64,000 nucleotides of DNA, taken from CAXBCP01 sp963974055 (lineage in GTDB: Bacteria > Pseudomonadota > Alphaproteobacteria > MPNO01 > UBA830). The translations under genes and the position numbers were made by a program. The DNA is taken from assembly GCA_963974055.1 (NCBI GenBank), contig CAXBCP010000015.1, positions 1 through 64,000 on the forward strand, written 5' to 3'. Below the pieces are notes generated by a model. The model searched no databases. It was not told the DNA's origin and saw only the letters and a program-made list of their open reading frames with translations. Every line of letters starts with the position of its first letter. Positions within the stretch are counted from its first letter, which is position 1. Below are positions 17,083 through 25,464 of this stretch, piece by piece.

Positions 17083-18888
17083 ATGGCAGGTACTCCATTC
17101 AGGCAAGCGGTTGCGGCTCTGAACCCCACGGACGACTTCGTCGACCAGCATCGGCATTCCAGAAAAATTGTTAAAAATTCGAAAGACGAAGAGGGACTGG
17201 AACCAATTCGCATTGCCATTTTGGCAAGCAGCACAGCAGATCATTTCGTAGACGTCTTGCGGGCCTATTTGTTGCGCGACGGGTATCGTCCCGAATTCTT
17301 CGTCGCCGAGTTCAATACAATGTTTCAGATGGCGCTGGACGGTAACAGCAATCTCTATGCGTTCCGCCCCGACATCGTCTGGATATTTACCAACCATCGC
17401 GACCTAAATTTCCGTGCAGATACCATCGCGGACGCCGCCCAACAGGAAACAGAGATAAACGATGCTGTATCCCAGTTCGGCGCGCTGTGGGCCGGACTGC
17501 AAAAGCACTGCACGGCGCGTATCATACAGAACAATGCAGACCGGCCAGCCGAGCGGGTGTTAGGTAATTACGAATTTCGACATGACGGAAGCCTTACGCG
17601 CAGAATTACCCGATTTAATAACGAACTGCACCAAGTCGCGCCGAAGGAAGTCCACATTTTCGACTTGGCGTATATGGCCGAATTGATCGGCCTTGCCCGC
17701 TGGCACGACAAGCCATACTGGTATCATTCCAAACATGCATTTTCGCCGGATGCAATTGGACCGGTCGCACACGCAGGCGCGCGCTTGGTGCGCGGACTAA
17801 TGGGACGATCTTATAAATGTATTGTTCTCGATTTGGACAATACGATCTGGGGCGGTGTAATCGGGGATGACGGGGTTGGAGGCATCAAACTCGGCCAGGG
17901 CGATCCAGACGGCGAGGCGTTTCTCGATTTTCAGCGCTATGTAAAAGCTCTCAAGGCCCGGGGGGTCATTGTCGCCGTCTGCAGTAAGAACGAAGAAGTA
18001 AATGCCATCGAGGCATTCGAGACACATCCGGAGATGGCGCTTTCGCTCGATGATATAGCGGTCTTTGTCTGCAACTGGATCAACAAGGCGGAAAACATCC
18101 GGGTTATCGCCAACACACTGGAAATCGGGCTCGATTCTCTTGTTTTTGTCGATGATAATCCGGCAGAAAGGGCACTGGTACGTGAAATGCTGCCGATGGT
18201 CGCCGTCCCCGAATTGCCGACAGACCCATCCCTATACTGCACCACCCTCGACCGTGAGGGGTATTTCGAACTCGCTTCGTTTTCGGACGAAGACCGAAAC
18301 CGCGGACGAATGTATCGCGACAATGCCCAACGCAAGACGCTGCTCACACAAATCACCGATGTCGATGCCTTTTTGAAGAATCTCGATATGCGCTGCACCG
18401 TTGGACGGGTAGACGAGATGAGTCTCCCGCGGGTTGTCCAACTTATCAACAAAAGCAATCAGTTTCATTTAACGACCACACGATACAGTGAACAGCGCAT
18501 TGCCGACATGCTTGCCTGCCCGGAATATGAGTGCCTTTATTTCAAACTCGAGGATCGTTTCGGCGATAACGGATTGATTTCAGCCGTCATACTGAAAGCG
18601 CAAGAAAAAATGACGACTGTCGACACCTGGGTCATGAGTTGCAGGGTCCTATCACGGGGTATGGAAGACCTGATACACAACGAAATCATCGAAACTGCCC
18701 AACGGCAGGGCTCGACCCGAATCAGGGGAATATATAGCCGAACCAAGAAGAACGATCTGGTCGCCGGGCTTTATGACCGCCTGGGCTGGACACAGACCGG
18801 AGAAAACGACGATACAAAAACCTGGGAAATAGAGGCCGGTACGGCGACGCACCGCAAACATCAAATAAAGAGAAAATTTAATGAGTGA
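17083..18888 (+). CDS. FkbH-like HAD-IIIC family protein (glyceryl-ACP-forming type)
   Basis: This 601-residue protein has three parts. The N-terminal region (about 40-230) is typical of stand-alone FkbH-like proteins. The HAD core has motif I VLDLDNTIWGGV (Asp250 and Asp252), Lys/Ser motifs in AVCSKNEEVN and motif IV in VFVDDNPAERALV. The C-terminal GNAT-like domain has LINKSNQFHLTTTRYS and GDNGLISAVI. Known FkbH homologues take 1,3-bisphosphoglycerate, dephosphorylate it and load a D-glyceryl unit onto an acyl carrier protein. The gene overlaps the following ACP gene by 8 bases, which strongly supports ACP loading here. No FkbG, FkbI or other methoxymalonyl genes accompany it. Confidence 0.88.
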   Translation: MAGTPFRQAVAALNPTDDFVDQHRHSRKIVKNSKDEEGLEPIRIAILASSTADHFVDVLRAYLLRDGYRPEFFVAEFNTMFQMALDGNSNLYAFRPDIVWIFTNHRDLNFRADTIADAAQQETEINDAVSQFGALWAGLQKHCTARIIQNNADRPAERVLGNYEFRHDGSLTRRITRFNNELHQVAPKEVHIFDLAYMAELIGLARWHDKPYWYHSKHAFSPDAIGPVAHAGARLVRGLMGRSYKCIVLDLDNTIWGGVIGDDGVGGIKLGQGDPDGEAFLDFQRYVKALKARGVIVAVCSKNEEVNAIEAFETHPEMALSLDDIAVFVCNWINKAENIRVIANTLEIGLDSLVFVDDNPAERALVREMLPMVAVPELPTDPSLYCTTLDREGYFELASFSDEDRNRGRMYRDNAQRKTLLTQITDVDAFLKNLDMRCTVGRVDEMSLPRVVQLINKSNQFHLTTTRYSEQRIADMLACPEYECLYFKLEDRFGDNGLISAVILKAQEKMTTVDTWVMSCRVLSRGMEDLIHNEIIETAQRQGSTRIRGIYSRTKKNDLVAGLYDRLGWTQTGENDDTKTWEIEAGTATHRKHQIKRKFNE

Positions 18889-19135
18889 TGCACACCTTCG
18901 TCAGCAGATGCTGAACCGTCTCACGGCGGTATTTCGTGATGTATTCGACGAAGACGACATCGTCATAAACGACGAAACGACAGCCGACGATATCGAGGAC
19001 TGGGATTCATTGATGCACATTACCCTTGTTCTGTCCGTCGAGAAGGAATTCGATCTCCGCCTGAAAGCGGCAGAGGTAGGAAAACTTGCGAATGTCGGTG
19101 CACTGCTTGATATAATGGTCGAACGAGGCACCTGA
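18881..19135 (+). CDS. Acyl carrier protein
   Basis: This 84-residue acidic protein has the phosphopantetheine site DWDSLMHI, with Ser43 as the attachment residue. It starts inside the end of the FkbH-like gene (ATG at 18881; FkbH stop 18886-18888). It resembles discrete ACPs paired with FkbH-like enzymes rather than the housekeeping AcpP, whose site reads DSLD. It is the last gene of the six-gene cassette and ends 11 bases before a convergent gene. It needs a phosphopantetheinyl transferase from elsewhere in the genome. Confidence 0.85.
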   Translation: MSDAHLRQQMLNRLTAVFRDVFDEDDIVINDETTADDIEDWDSLMHITLVLSVEKEFDLRLKAAEVGKLANVGALLDIMVERGT

Positions 19136-19145
19136 ACGCGACGGC

Positions 19146-20024
19146 TTAACCCGCAGTATGCGCGCGCATCCTGTCCGAGGCAGGCTCGGCGAAGCCCCAG
19201 TTGTCGCCGTTCAGTTCCGGCGGACGCGCCCAGTCTTCAGGCATCCCGACCTTGTAACTGTCATCCACCTGTTCGACCTCTGCGGTGTATTCGATGACAT
19301 ATCCGTTCGGATCGACGAAATAGGCGAAAATATTGTTGCCCGGCCCGTGCCGTCCGATCCCCCATTCGACCGGATAGCCGGACCGCTTCATGCGGCCGGA
19401 TCCGAACATCAATGCATCGTGGCTCGGCATTTCGAACGCGACATGGTTCAGGGTCGGCTTGTCGATGGTGGTATAGGCGAGCGCATGGTGATCGCTGCTG
19501 CAGCGGATAAAATCCATATACCCGGTCCGGTCGGTGAGCTTGAAGCCCAGCAGATCGACGAACTGGCTACTCTGCGCTTCCCGGTCGGGCGAGTTCATCA
19601 CGACGTGGCTGATCTTGACCGGCCGGTCCGCCGCCGCCGGCAGGACCGCATGCTCCGCCACATCGGCGGAAATTCGATAGTCGCGACCGTGCAGGTCGTG
19701 AAAGATAAACCCATAGCCGCCGGCAGGTCCGCCAAGCGCCCCCGGCGCCTCAACCGACGCCCCCAGACCCCTGGCCTTTTCGTACAGGCCGTCGACGGCC
19801 GCCTTGTCATCGGCGGCGAGATTGACGCAAAGCAGCTTTTTCTCCGGGCCTTCGCGCAATGCGAGCGCATGATGGGCGCTTCCCGTGCCACGCATATAGA
19901 CGGTATCGCCGTCCTCGGCGGCGACTTCGAGCCCCCAGCAGTCCTCATAGAATTTCCTGGCCTCGGCCAGATCGGGGACCTGGAACTCGGCGCTGCGTAA
20001 TCCGGTAACGCGTGGATCGGCCAT
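19146..20024 (-). CDS. VOC-family protein, extradiol ring-cleavage dioxygenase type
   Basis: This protein of about 292 residues contains two vicinal-oxygen-chelate repeats. Candidate iron ligands are His in ISHVVMNSP, His in LNHVAFEMP and Glu in GYVIEYTAEVE, the H-H-E arrangement of type I extradiol dioxygenases such as BphC and HsaC. Its length fits that family. The start is ATG 20024 (MADPRVTGLRS) with GAGGGAGA upstream. It is divergent from the FAH-family gene at 20167 and close to a flavin hydroxylase-like gene, so a catechol-like substrate is plausible. A cofactor-independent glyoxalase-type lyase is an alternative. Confidence 0.78.
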   Translation of the reverse strand: MADPRVTGLRSAEFQVPDLAEARKFYEDCWGLEVAAEDGDTVYMRGTGSAHHALALREGPEKKLLCVNLAADDKAAVDGLYEKARGLGASVEAPGALGGPAGGYGFIFHDLHGRDYRISADVAEHAVLPAAADRPVKISHVVMNSPDREAQSSQFVDLLGFKLTDRTGYMDFIRCSSDHHALAYTTIDKPTLNHVAFEMPSHDALMFGSGRMKRSGYPVEWGIGRHGPGNNIFAYFVDPNGYVIEYTAEVEQVDDSYKVGMPEDWARPPELNGDNWGFAEPASDRMRAHTAG

Positions 20025-20166
20025 TCTTATAATCTCCCTCATTCATTTTGCGGACAATTACCGCCCGGCATCTTTTCAATCGTATGATTTTGGGCGACAA
20101 GGGTGAAGCAGATATACAGATGAATACCCAATTACGGGTCGAATCCTCGCGACACGGAGTACTTTT

Positions 20167-21021
20167 ATGAAAATATGCCGCTTTAACGACGACCGTCTCG
20201 GTATCGTCCTTGATGGAACCATACGGGACATCACCGCCGCACAGGACGAAATTCGCGCCGCACACCCCTATGTGTCCTATGCGGATGCCGTCATGGCCGC
20301 GCTGCCGGCCTGGCGCGACCGGCTGGAGGATATGGCGGCAAAAGCGGACCCGATTGCGATCGACAGCGTCGACCTGCTGCCGCCGATCGCACGGCCCGGC
20401 AAGCTGATGGCGGCGCCGGTAAACTACAAGGCACATATCGACGAGGCGCAGGCCGATCCGGGCATCCGGCACATCGAACGGACGATGAAAATCAAGGAAG
20501 CCGGTATTTTTCTGAAATCCAATACCGCCCTTATCGGGCCGTCCGGCACCATCCCGATCCGCTTTCCCGACCGGCGCAACGATCATGAATTCGAATTCGT
20601 GATCGTGATCGGCAAGGAATGCAGCCGCGTATCCCAGGCCGATGCGCTCGATGTGATCGCCGGCTATACGCTCGGGCTCGACATGACGGTGCGCGGCCCC
20701 GAAGACCGCAGCGTCCGGAAATCCTGCGACGGCTATGCCGTGCTCGGCCCGTGGTTCGTGACGGCGGACGAAATCGCCGACCCGGACGATGTCGCGTTCC
20801 ATGGCTCCGTCAACGGAGTCGTCAAGCAGGACGCCAATACGAAAGACCAGGTGCTGAGCATCCGCGAACTGATCGAATACGCGTCGGAATATTACACGCT
20901 GTATCCCGGCGACGTGCTGTATACCGGTTCACCCGAGGGCGTCAGCGAGGTCAAAGCCGGCGACGAGTTGCATTTCGTGTGCGACCAGATCGGCGAATTC
21001 AAAATCGGGGTCAGCGCTTAA
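20167..21021 (+). CDS. Fumarylacetoacetate hydrolase (FAH) family protein
   Basis: This 284-residue enzyme has an N-terminal cap (residues 1-65) and the FAH core. The core includes LMAAPVNYKAHIDEA, the metal-binding run DHEFEFVIVIGKE, YTLGLDMTVRGPEDR and the C-terminal block YPGDVLYTGSPEGV. Family members hydrolyse or decarboxylate beta-diketo and oxalocrotonate-type acids, or act as hydratases after ring cleavage. It ends 4 bases before the convergent acyl-CoA-dehydrogenase-like gene. The setting suggests processing of ring-cleavage products. Confidence 0.82.
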   Translation: MKICRFNDDRLGIVLDGTIRDITAAQDEIRAAHPYVSYADAVMAALPAWRDRLEDMAAKADPIAIDSVDLLPPIARPGKLMAAPVNYKAHIDEAQADPGIRHIERTMKIKEAGIFLKSNTALIGPSGTIPIRFPDRRNDHEFEFVIVIGKECSRVSQADALDVIAGYTLGLDMTVRGPEDRSVRKSCDGYAVLGPWFVTADEIADPDDVAFHGSVNGVVKQDANTKDQVLSIRELIEYASEYYTLYPGDVLYTGSPEGVSEVKAGDELHFVCDQIGEFKIGVSA

Positions 21022-21025
21022 CCGC

Positions 21026-22210
21026 CTAGAGCTTCGGATCGGGGCTGCCATGGCCGAGCAACACGTTGCCGTACAGCCCCGTCTGAAGGTCCCAGACCAG
21101 CCCGATATGCTGGGCGACGGCATGAACGTCGCGCCATGCACGCTGCATGGGATGGCTGGTTTCCAGCCCCCGCCCGCCGGTAAGCGGCAGGAGTTCATCG
21201 ACAGCATCGCAACAGTTCCGGGCGACATGGCCGAGACTCAACCGGTAGCGCGCACGCTCCGGCAATGAAAACGCTTCGCCTGCCTTTCCCTTGGCGACGA
21301 CCGTCGCCCTGAGTTGCGCCATTACCGCATCCGCGGCATCGAGCAGCGCCGTTGCGGCCCCGATACGCTCGTGGACCGTGGCGACACGGGACAGGTCGGC
21401 CCCGGTGACCGACTGCCGGCCGGTGAGGTCGGCAATAACCGCATCCAGCGCCCCGGCAGCCGCGCCGAGGGCCGGGCCGACGATATTGAACGGGAACACG
21501 CCGAACAGCGGCAGGCGGTAAAGATAGCTGCCGTGCAGTTCGGATCCCGGCGTCGCGTCGCCGCGCAGATCGCGCACCCGCATCTGGAGGGGCAGAGGGA
21601 CATCGGCGCCGTCGACGACAATATCGTTGCTGCCCGTCGCCGACAGCCCGGCGCTGTTCCAGGCATCCTCGACCCTGCAGGCGGACAAATCGACCAGGGC
21701 GAATACCGGGTCCGGCGGACCGGCGCCGTTTTCCGCGGGAACCGGGACCAGAAGAATCGCCCAGCCGCAGTGATCGACGCCGCTCGAAAACCGCCAGCGT
21801 CCGCTGATTTTCAGGCTGTCGCCATCGCGCTCCACCTGCACGCCGACCGGCAGAAAGGACGTCGCGACCGCGACGTCGGGATCGTCGCCCCAGATCGCAT
21901 CCTGCGCCTCGATGGGAAACATGCCGGCCACCCAACCGTGACAGGCGAGGATACCCCCGACCCAGGCGCTGGAAGCGCAGCCCCGCCCCAGTTCCCGTGC
22001 AAAGGCCGTCTGGGCGCCGTAATCCAACTCCATGCCGCCATAACGGACCGGCTGAAGCGCCCGATAGAAGCCGGCATCGCGAAAATCGCGATCGGTTTCA
22101 CTGGAAATCCGCCGGTCGCGTTCCGCCTGCGCCGCCCGTTCGGCCAGCACCGGCGCCAGTTCGCGGGCGCGGGCGACAAGACCGGCTTCGGCGGCTGCTT
22201 TGTCTTCCAT
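21026..22210 (-). CDS. Acyl-CoA dehydrogenase-fold flavin monooxygenase (HsaA/HpaB-like)
   Basis: This 394-residue protein has the acyl-CoA dehydrogenase fold. The N-terminal helical part holds RDAGFYRALQPVRYGG, the middle has SSAWVGGILACHGW and the ISGRWRFSSGVDHCGWAIL block, and it ends with RGLETSHPMQRAWRDVHA. The pattern SGRWRFSSG with a C-terminal DVHA is typical of the two-component flavin hydroxylase subgroup (HsaA type) rather than of fatty-acid dehydrogenases. It would need a separate flavin reductase. The start is ATG 22210; longer upstream extensions run into the neighbouring hydrolase gene. It ends 5 bases before that hydrolase's stop region and is transcribed with it. Confidence 0.78.
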   Translation of the reverse strand: MEDKAAAEAGLVARARELAPVLAERAAQAERDRRISSETDRDFRDAGFYRALQPVRYGGMELDYGAQTAFARELGRGCASSAWVGGILACHGWVAGMFPIEAQDAIWGDDPDVAVATSFLPVGVQVERDGDSLKISGRWRFSSGVDHCGWAILLVPVPAENGAGPPDPVFALVDLSACRVEDAWNSAGLSATGSNDIVVDGADVPLPLQMRVRDLRGDATPGSELHGSYLYRLPLFGVFPFNIVGPALGAAAGALDAVIADLTGRQSVTGADLSRVATVHERIGAATALLDAADAVMAQLRATVVAKGKAGEAFSLPERARYRLSLGHVARNCCDAVDELLPLTGGRGLETSHPMQRAWRDVHAVAQHIGLVWDLQTGLYGNVLLGHGSPDPKL

Positions 22211-22215
22211 GGGGG

Positions 22216-23100
22216 CTAAGCGTCGGCTTTGGCGTTCACAGGGAAGTACGTGTCGAGCCAATCCCGGATGATGTTGATCACCCTTGTATTGGATTCTGCC
22301 ATCATGAAATGATCGGTATCGGCAGTCAGGTGGAGATCGGCCGGCTGACCGGCACGTTTGAACATCTCGACCGACTGTTCCGTCGGCGTCACGGAATCGA
22401 CGGAACTGTGCAGCAGCAACACCGGGCGCGGCGCAATATTGCCGATCACGTCCTCGGCAGTGAAATCCATCATCCCCTGCGCCGTGTCGGCGGTGAATTG
22501 CTGTACCGATCCGGACGGCATGTTTTTGCGCAGGTGTTCCGGGATCGGCACGATCGCATAGCGGTCCACGAAGAGCGGCTCGCCCGTTTCTTCGCGGTGT
22601 TTTTTTCCGGCGGCCAGCATCTCGGTAAAGGCCGTCCACATTTCCGGCGTCGGGTGCTGACCGCGAAACTTGCGTTCGCCATTGCCCCAGCCGCCGGAAG
22701 AGATGACGGCCCCCACCCGGTCGTCGACCCCGGCTGTGTATACCGCAACCGCCGCCCCGAAGCTGGATCCCACAACCCCGATCCGGTCGGGATCGACCTC
22801 CGGCCGCGACTGCATGAACGTAACCGCCGCACGCGTGTCCTCAACCTGGTCGAGGCACAGCAGATGACCGAACAACCCGTCGCTGTCGCCGCAGCCCCGC
22901 ATGTCGAAGCGCAGCACCACGTAGCCCCAGTTCATGAACATATTGGTCGGCCCGACGACATTGGCGGCAACCTTGCGGCTGCCGAACCCGTGCAGGATCA
23001 GCACCGCAGGCCGGCGTTCCCCCGGCGTCATGTCGTCCGGCGTATGCACAACGCCGGAAATGTTGAGATCGCCGGATTTAAAGGTGACTTGTTCTTCCAC
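22216..23100 (-). CDS. Alpha/beta hydrolase
   Basis: This 294-residue serine hydrolase has an oxyanion-hole strand LILHGFGSRK, the loop RFDMRGCGDSDG and the nucleophile elbow VGSSFGAAVA. An acid and histidine follow in LHSSVDSVTPTEQS and ADTDHFMM. It resembles peptidase S9-like or dienelactone-hydrolase-like esterases. It precedes the flavin hydroxylase-like gene by 5 bases on the same strand. In a ring-cleavage pathway it could hydrolyse a C-C or ester bond, but that role is inferred only from its neighbours. Confidence 0.82.
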   Translation of the reverse strand: MEEQVTFKSGDLNISGVVHTPDDMTPGERRPAVLILHGFGSRKVAANVVGPTNMFMNWGYVVLRFDMRGCGDSDGLFGHLLCLDQVEDTRAAVTFMQSRPEVDPDRIGVVGSSFGAAVAVYTAGVDDRVGAVISSGGWGNGERKFRGQHPTPEMWTAFTEMLAAGKKHREETGEPLFVDRYAIVPIPEHLRKNMPSGSVQQFTADTAQGMMDFTAEDVIGNIAPRPVLLLHSSVDSVTPTEQSVEMFKRAGQPADLHLTADTDHFMMAESNTRVINIIRDWLDTYFPVNAKADA

Positions 23101-23181
23101 AGGGGCCTCCGCTGGTTTTTTTCCTTTATACGCGCTGTCGTACCGCTGGACCAGACATGCCCCCGTTGATAAGACGACCGC

Positions 23182-24243
23182 ATGGATACCGACACCCGGA
23201 TCGTATCGCCGCAGGCGCTGACGGCCTTCGTTACCGAGCTTTTCACCGCCGGCGGCCTGCCCGCGGCCGACGCCGCCCTCGTCGCGAAGGTACTCGTCTG
23301 GTCAAACCTGCGCGGCGTCGATTCCCATGGCGTACTACGCATACCGGGATATCTGGCGCGGGTTGCGAACGGCATCAATAACCCGACGCCCGACATGAAG
23401 ATCGTCACAGACCTTCCCGCCGCCGCGGTGCTCGATGCCGACCACGCCTTCGGTCAGGTCGCGCTCGACCGGGCCGCCCGGATCGCCATCGAAAAAGCGT
23501 CGGCCTGCGGTATCGGGCTGTGCCTGGTACGCCGCGCGACCCATATGGGGGCTATCGGCTATTTCACGCTGGAAATGGCGGCGGAAGGGATGGCTGGGAT
23601 TGCGATCAACGTATCCCGACCCAACATGGCCTATCCCGGTGCGCGCACAGCAGGACTTGCCACAAGCCCCATCGCCATTTCGGTGCCCGGCGCCAGACAC
23701 GCACCGCTGATGCTGGACATGGCGACCGCCACCCAGTCGATGGGCAAGATCGTGCTGGCGCGCGATGCCGGCACGCCGCTCGGTGAGGGCTGGGCCATCG
23801 ACGGCGACGGCAACCCGACGACCGACCCGGCAAAAGCCGCCATCCCGACCGCGCTCGGCGGGCATAAGGGCGGCGGGCTGTCGCTGATGTTCGAATGTCT
23901 GACAAGCCTGATGGTCGCCAACCCGCTGATTGCGCCGTTCATCGAAGGCGCGCCGGACGGACGCGTTCACATGCAGAACGGCCTGATGATCGCTGTCGAT
24001 ATTTCAAAATTCGGCGATGTCGGCGATTACGCGCGCGAGGTCGACCGCCTGGCCGCCGCGGTCAAAACCCTGCCGCGTGCCGACGGCGTCGACGAAATAC
24101 TGGTGCCGGGCGAACGCGGCGACCGGGTGCTGGAACAAAGGCGGGCGTTCGGGATACCGCTACCGGCGGGAACATGGGCGCGTCTGGCAGAGGCCGCGGG
24201 ACCGCTGAGTGTAAAGATGCCGGCGGCACAGACCGGTCCCTGA
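23182..24243 (+). CDS. Ldh-family (type 2 malate/L-lactate/sulfolactate) dehydrogenase
   Basis: This 353-residue NAD(P)-dependent oxidoreductase belongs to the Ldh_2 family. Landmarks are NLRGVDSHGVLRIP with the catalytic His, the GQVALDRAARIAIEKA helix, and GGHKGGGLSLMFECL in the nucleotide/substrate region. Family members include malate, ureidoglycolate, delta-piperideine and (R)-sulfolactate (ComC) dehydrogenases. It is convergent with a split ThDP decarboxylase resembling ComDE, so a 2-hydroxyacid to 2-oxoacid step feeding decarboxylation is attractive. That link is inference. ATG 23182 is the natural start after AT-rich upstream sequence. Confidence 0.84.
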   Translation: MDTDTRIVSPQALTAFVTELFTAGGLPAADAALVAKVLVWSNLRGVDSHGVLRIPGYLARVANGINNPTPDMKIVTDLPAAAVLDADHAFGQVALDRAARIAIEKASACGIGLCLVRRATHMGAIGYFTLEMAAEGMAGIAINVSRPNMAYPGARTAGLATSPIAISVPGARHAPLMLDMATATQSMGKIVLARDAGTPLGEGWAIDGDGNPTTDPAKAAIPTALGGHKGGGLSLMFECLTSLMVANPLIAPFIEGAPDGRVHMQNGLMIAVDISKFGDVGDYAREVDRLAAAVKTLPRADGVDEILVPGERGDRVLEQRRAFGIPLPAGTWARLAEAAGPLSVKMPAAQTGP

Positions 24244-24347
24244 CGCTGTGCGCCGCTGACAAGACGTTTCAAGAAAATCTCTTTCAGGAGGCCGATCGCG
24301 CTCGTTGCCGTCGGAATAACCCGAGCACGCCAAGCCCCACCGAAGTT

Positions 24348-24938
24348 TTACCCCGTATACGCCCGCTTGAAAATCAGCCGACATTCCGCGAGGTCCCACT
24401 TCCGCTTGTAAGCGGATGGCGGGCCGGGCATGACGCGGGCGCACAGGAATCTCGGGGCCGGTGTGTCGGTCAGAAATTTCGCGGCTGCGGGTATTTCGTC
24501 GGGCGACGAGATCATCATGACGGATGGAATGCCGGCCCCCTCCGCCATCTTCGCCAGATCGGTACGGCGCGACGTGTGGCCGGGCTGGCCGCCGGTTTCG
24601 CCATGTTGCCCGTTATCCATGCAGACGATGGTCAGGTTGCCGGGCATCACAGAGGCGACGGTGGCCAGAACGCCGACATTCATCAGCAGTTCGCCATCGC
24701 CGGTAATCACGGCCACCTGTTCTTCCGGTGCCGACAGGGCCATCCCGAGCCCCATGGAAACCGCCGCCCCCATGGCGCCGCCAAGCGTCAACAGGTTGTC
24801 GGCTTCCCGGGTCCAGGCGGCGGTATCCTTCGCGGCCCCGGCAAGACCGGCGAGAAGCAGATATTTTTCCGGATCCGGAAACAGCGCCGGCAACAGCGTG
24901 CTCCGGTCGATGGTGCTGTCGGGTAAGCCGATGGTCAT
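24348..24938 (-). CDS. ThDP decarboxylase, PP-domain subunit (ComE / phosphonopyruvate decarboxylase-like)
   Basis: This 196-residue protein contains only the pyrophosphate-binding half of a ThDP enzyme. The ThDP motif starts GDGELLMNVG (residues 80-89) and ends at MDNGQHGETGGQ (107-118), with a Gly-rich LTLGGAMGAAVSMGLG before it. The MDNG...TGGQ run is characteristic of sulfopyruvate decarboxylase beta subunits and phosphonopyruvate decarboxylases. Its partner PYR subunit is directly upstream, 1 base away. The split two-gene form matches ComDE. Confidence 0.82.
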   Translation of the reverse strand: MTIGLPDSTIDRSTLLPALFPDPEKYLLLAGLAGAAKDTAAWTREADNLLTLGGAMGAAVSMGLGMALSAPEEQVAVITGDGELLMNVGVLATVASVMPGNLTIVCMDNGQHGETGGQPGHTSRRTDLAKMAEGAGIPSVMMISSPDEIPAAAKFLTDTPAPRFLCARVMPGPPSAYKRKWDLAECRLIFKRAYTG

Positions 24939-24939
24939 G

Positions 24940-25464
24940 TCAGAACGCCTTCGCGCCGAGGAATTTCTGCGTCAGGATCAGGGCCACGCCCTGCCCGGCC
25001 GCGAACGCCGCCGAGATCGCCGAATCGGTCGCCTGTTCCAGTTCGTCGTCGCGCTCGATCCGGATACACCTTATGCCCATCGCCTCCAGAACCGGCACGA
25101 CCGCCTGTCCCATCGGATATTGCCACGGATTCTGTTCACCGTAATCGCCGCGCATGGTGACGATCATCAGCATCGGAAAACGCCCGAGCTGCACCAGCGA
25201 CAGCATGTTGGGCACGTTGCCGACGCCCGACGACTGCATCAGCAGCACGCCGCGCCCGCCGACCAGATCCGCCCCGGCGCAGAGCGCCACGCCTTCCTGT
25301 TCGCTGGACAGCAGAACGGCGGTGGTACGGTTGTCTTCCTCCGCCATTTCCACCAGGGCTGCATTGCCGAAATCGGGCACATAGGAAAACAGCGTCACCC
25401 CGGCCGCGGCAAGCTTGTCGAAGATCAGCCGCGACCAGTCTTCCCGGGCCATCGCGGTGCTCAT
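24940..25464 (-). CDS. ThDP decarboxylase, PYR-domain subunit (ComD-like)
   Basis: This 174-residue protein is the PYR half of the split ThDP enzyme. A short helix and FSYVPDFGNAAL are followed by SSEQEGVALCAGADL, which carries the acidic residue (Glu55-Glu57 region) that activates thiamine diphosphate. LLMQSSGVGNVPNML and VTMRGDYGEQNPWQ match sulfopyruvate or phosphonopyruvate decarboxylase alpha halves. The start is ATG 25464, overlapping the amidohydrolase stop by ATGA; the longer open frame to 25587 lies inside that gene. It acts as a heteromer with the next gene. Confidence 0.82.
   Translation of the reverse strand: MSTAMAREDWSRLIFDKLAAAGVTLFSYVPDFGNAALVEMAEEDNRTTAVLLSSEQEGVALCAGADLVGGRGVLLMQSSGVGNVPNMLSLVQLGRFPMLMIVTMRGDYGEQNPWQYPMGQAVVPVLEAMGIRCIRIERDDELEQATDSAISAAFAAGQGVALILTQKFLGAKAF

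Noticed and set aside
22211..22639. Longer N-terminus for the flavin hydroxylase-like gene
   Set aside because: The extension lies inside the alpha/beta hydrolase gene and lacks family similarity; ATG 22210 gives a normal 394-residue protein.
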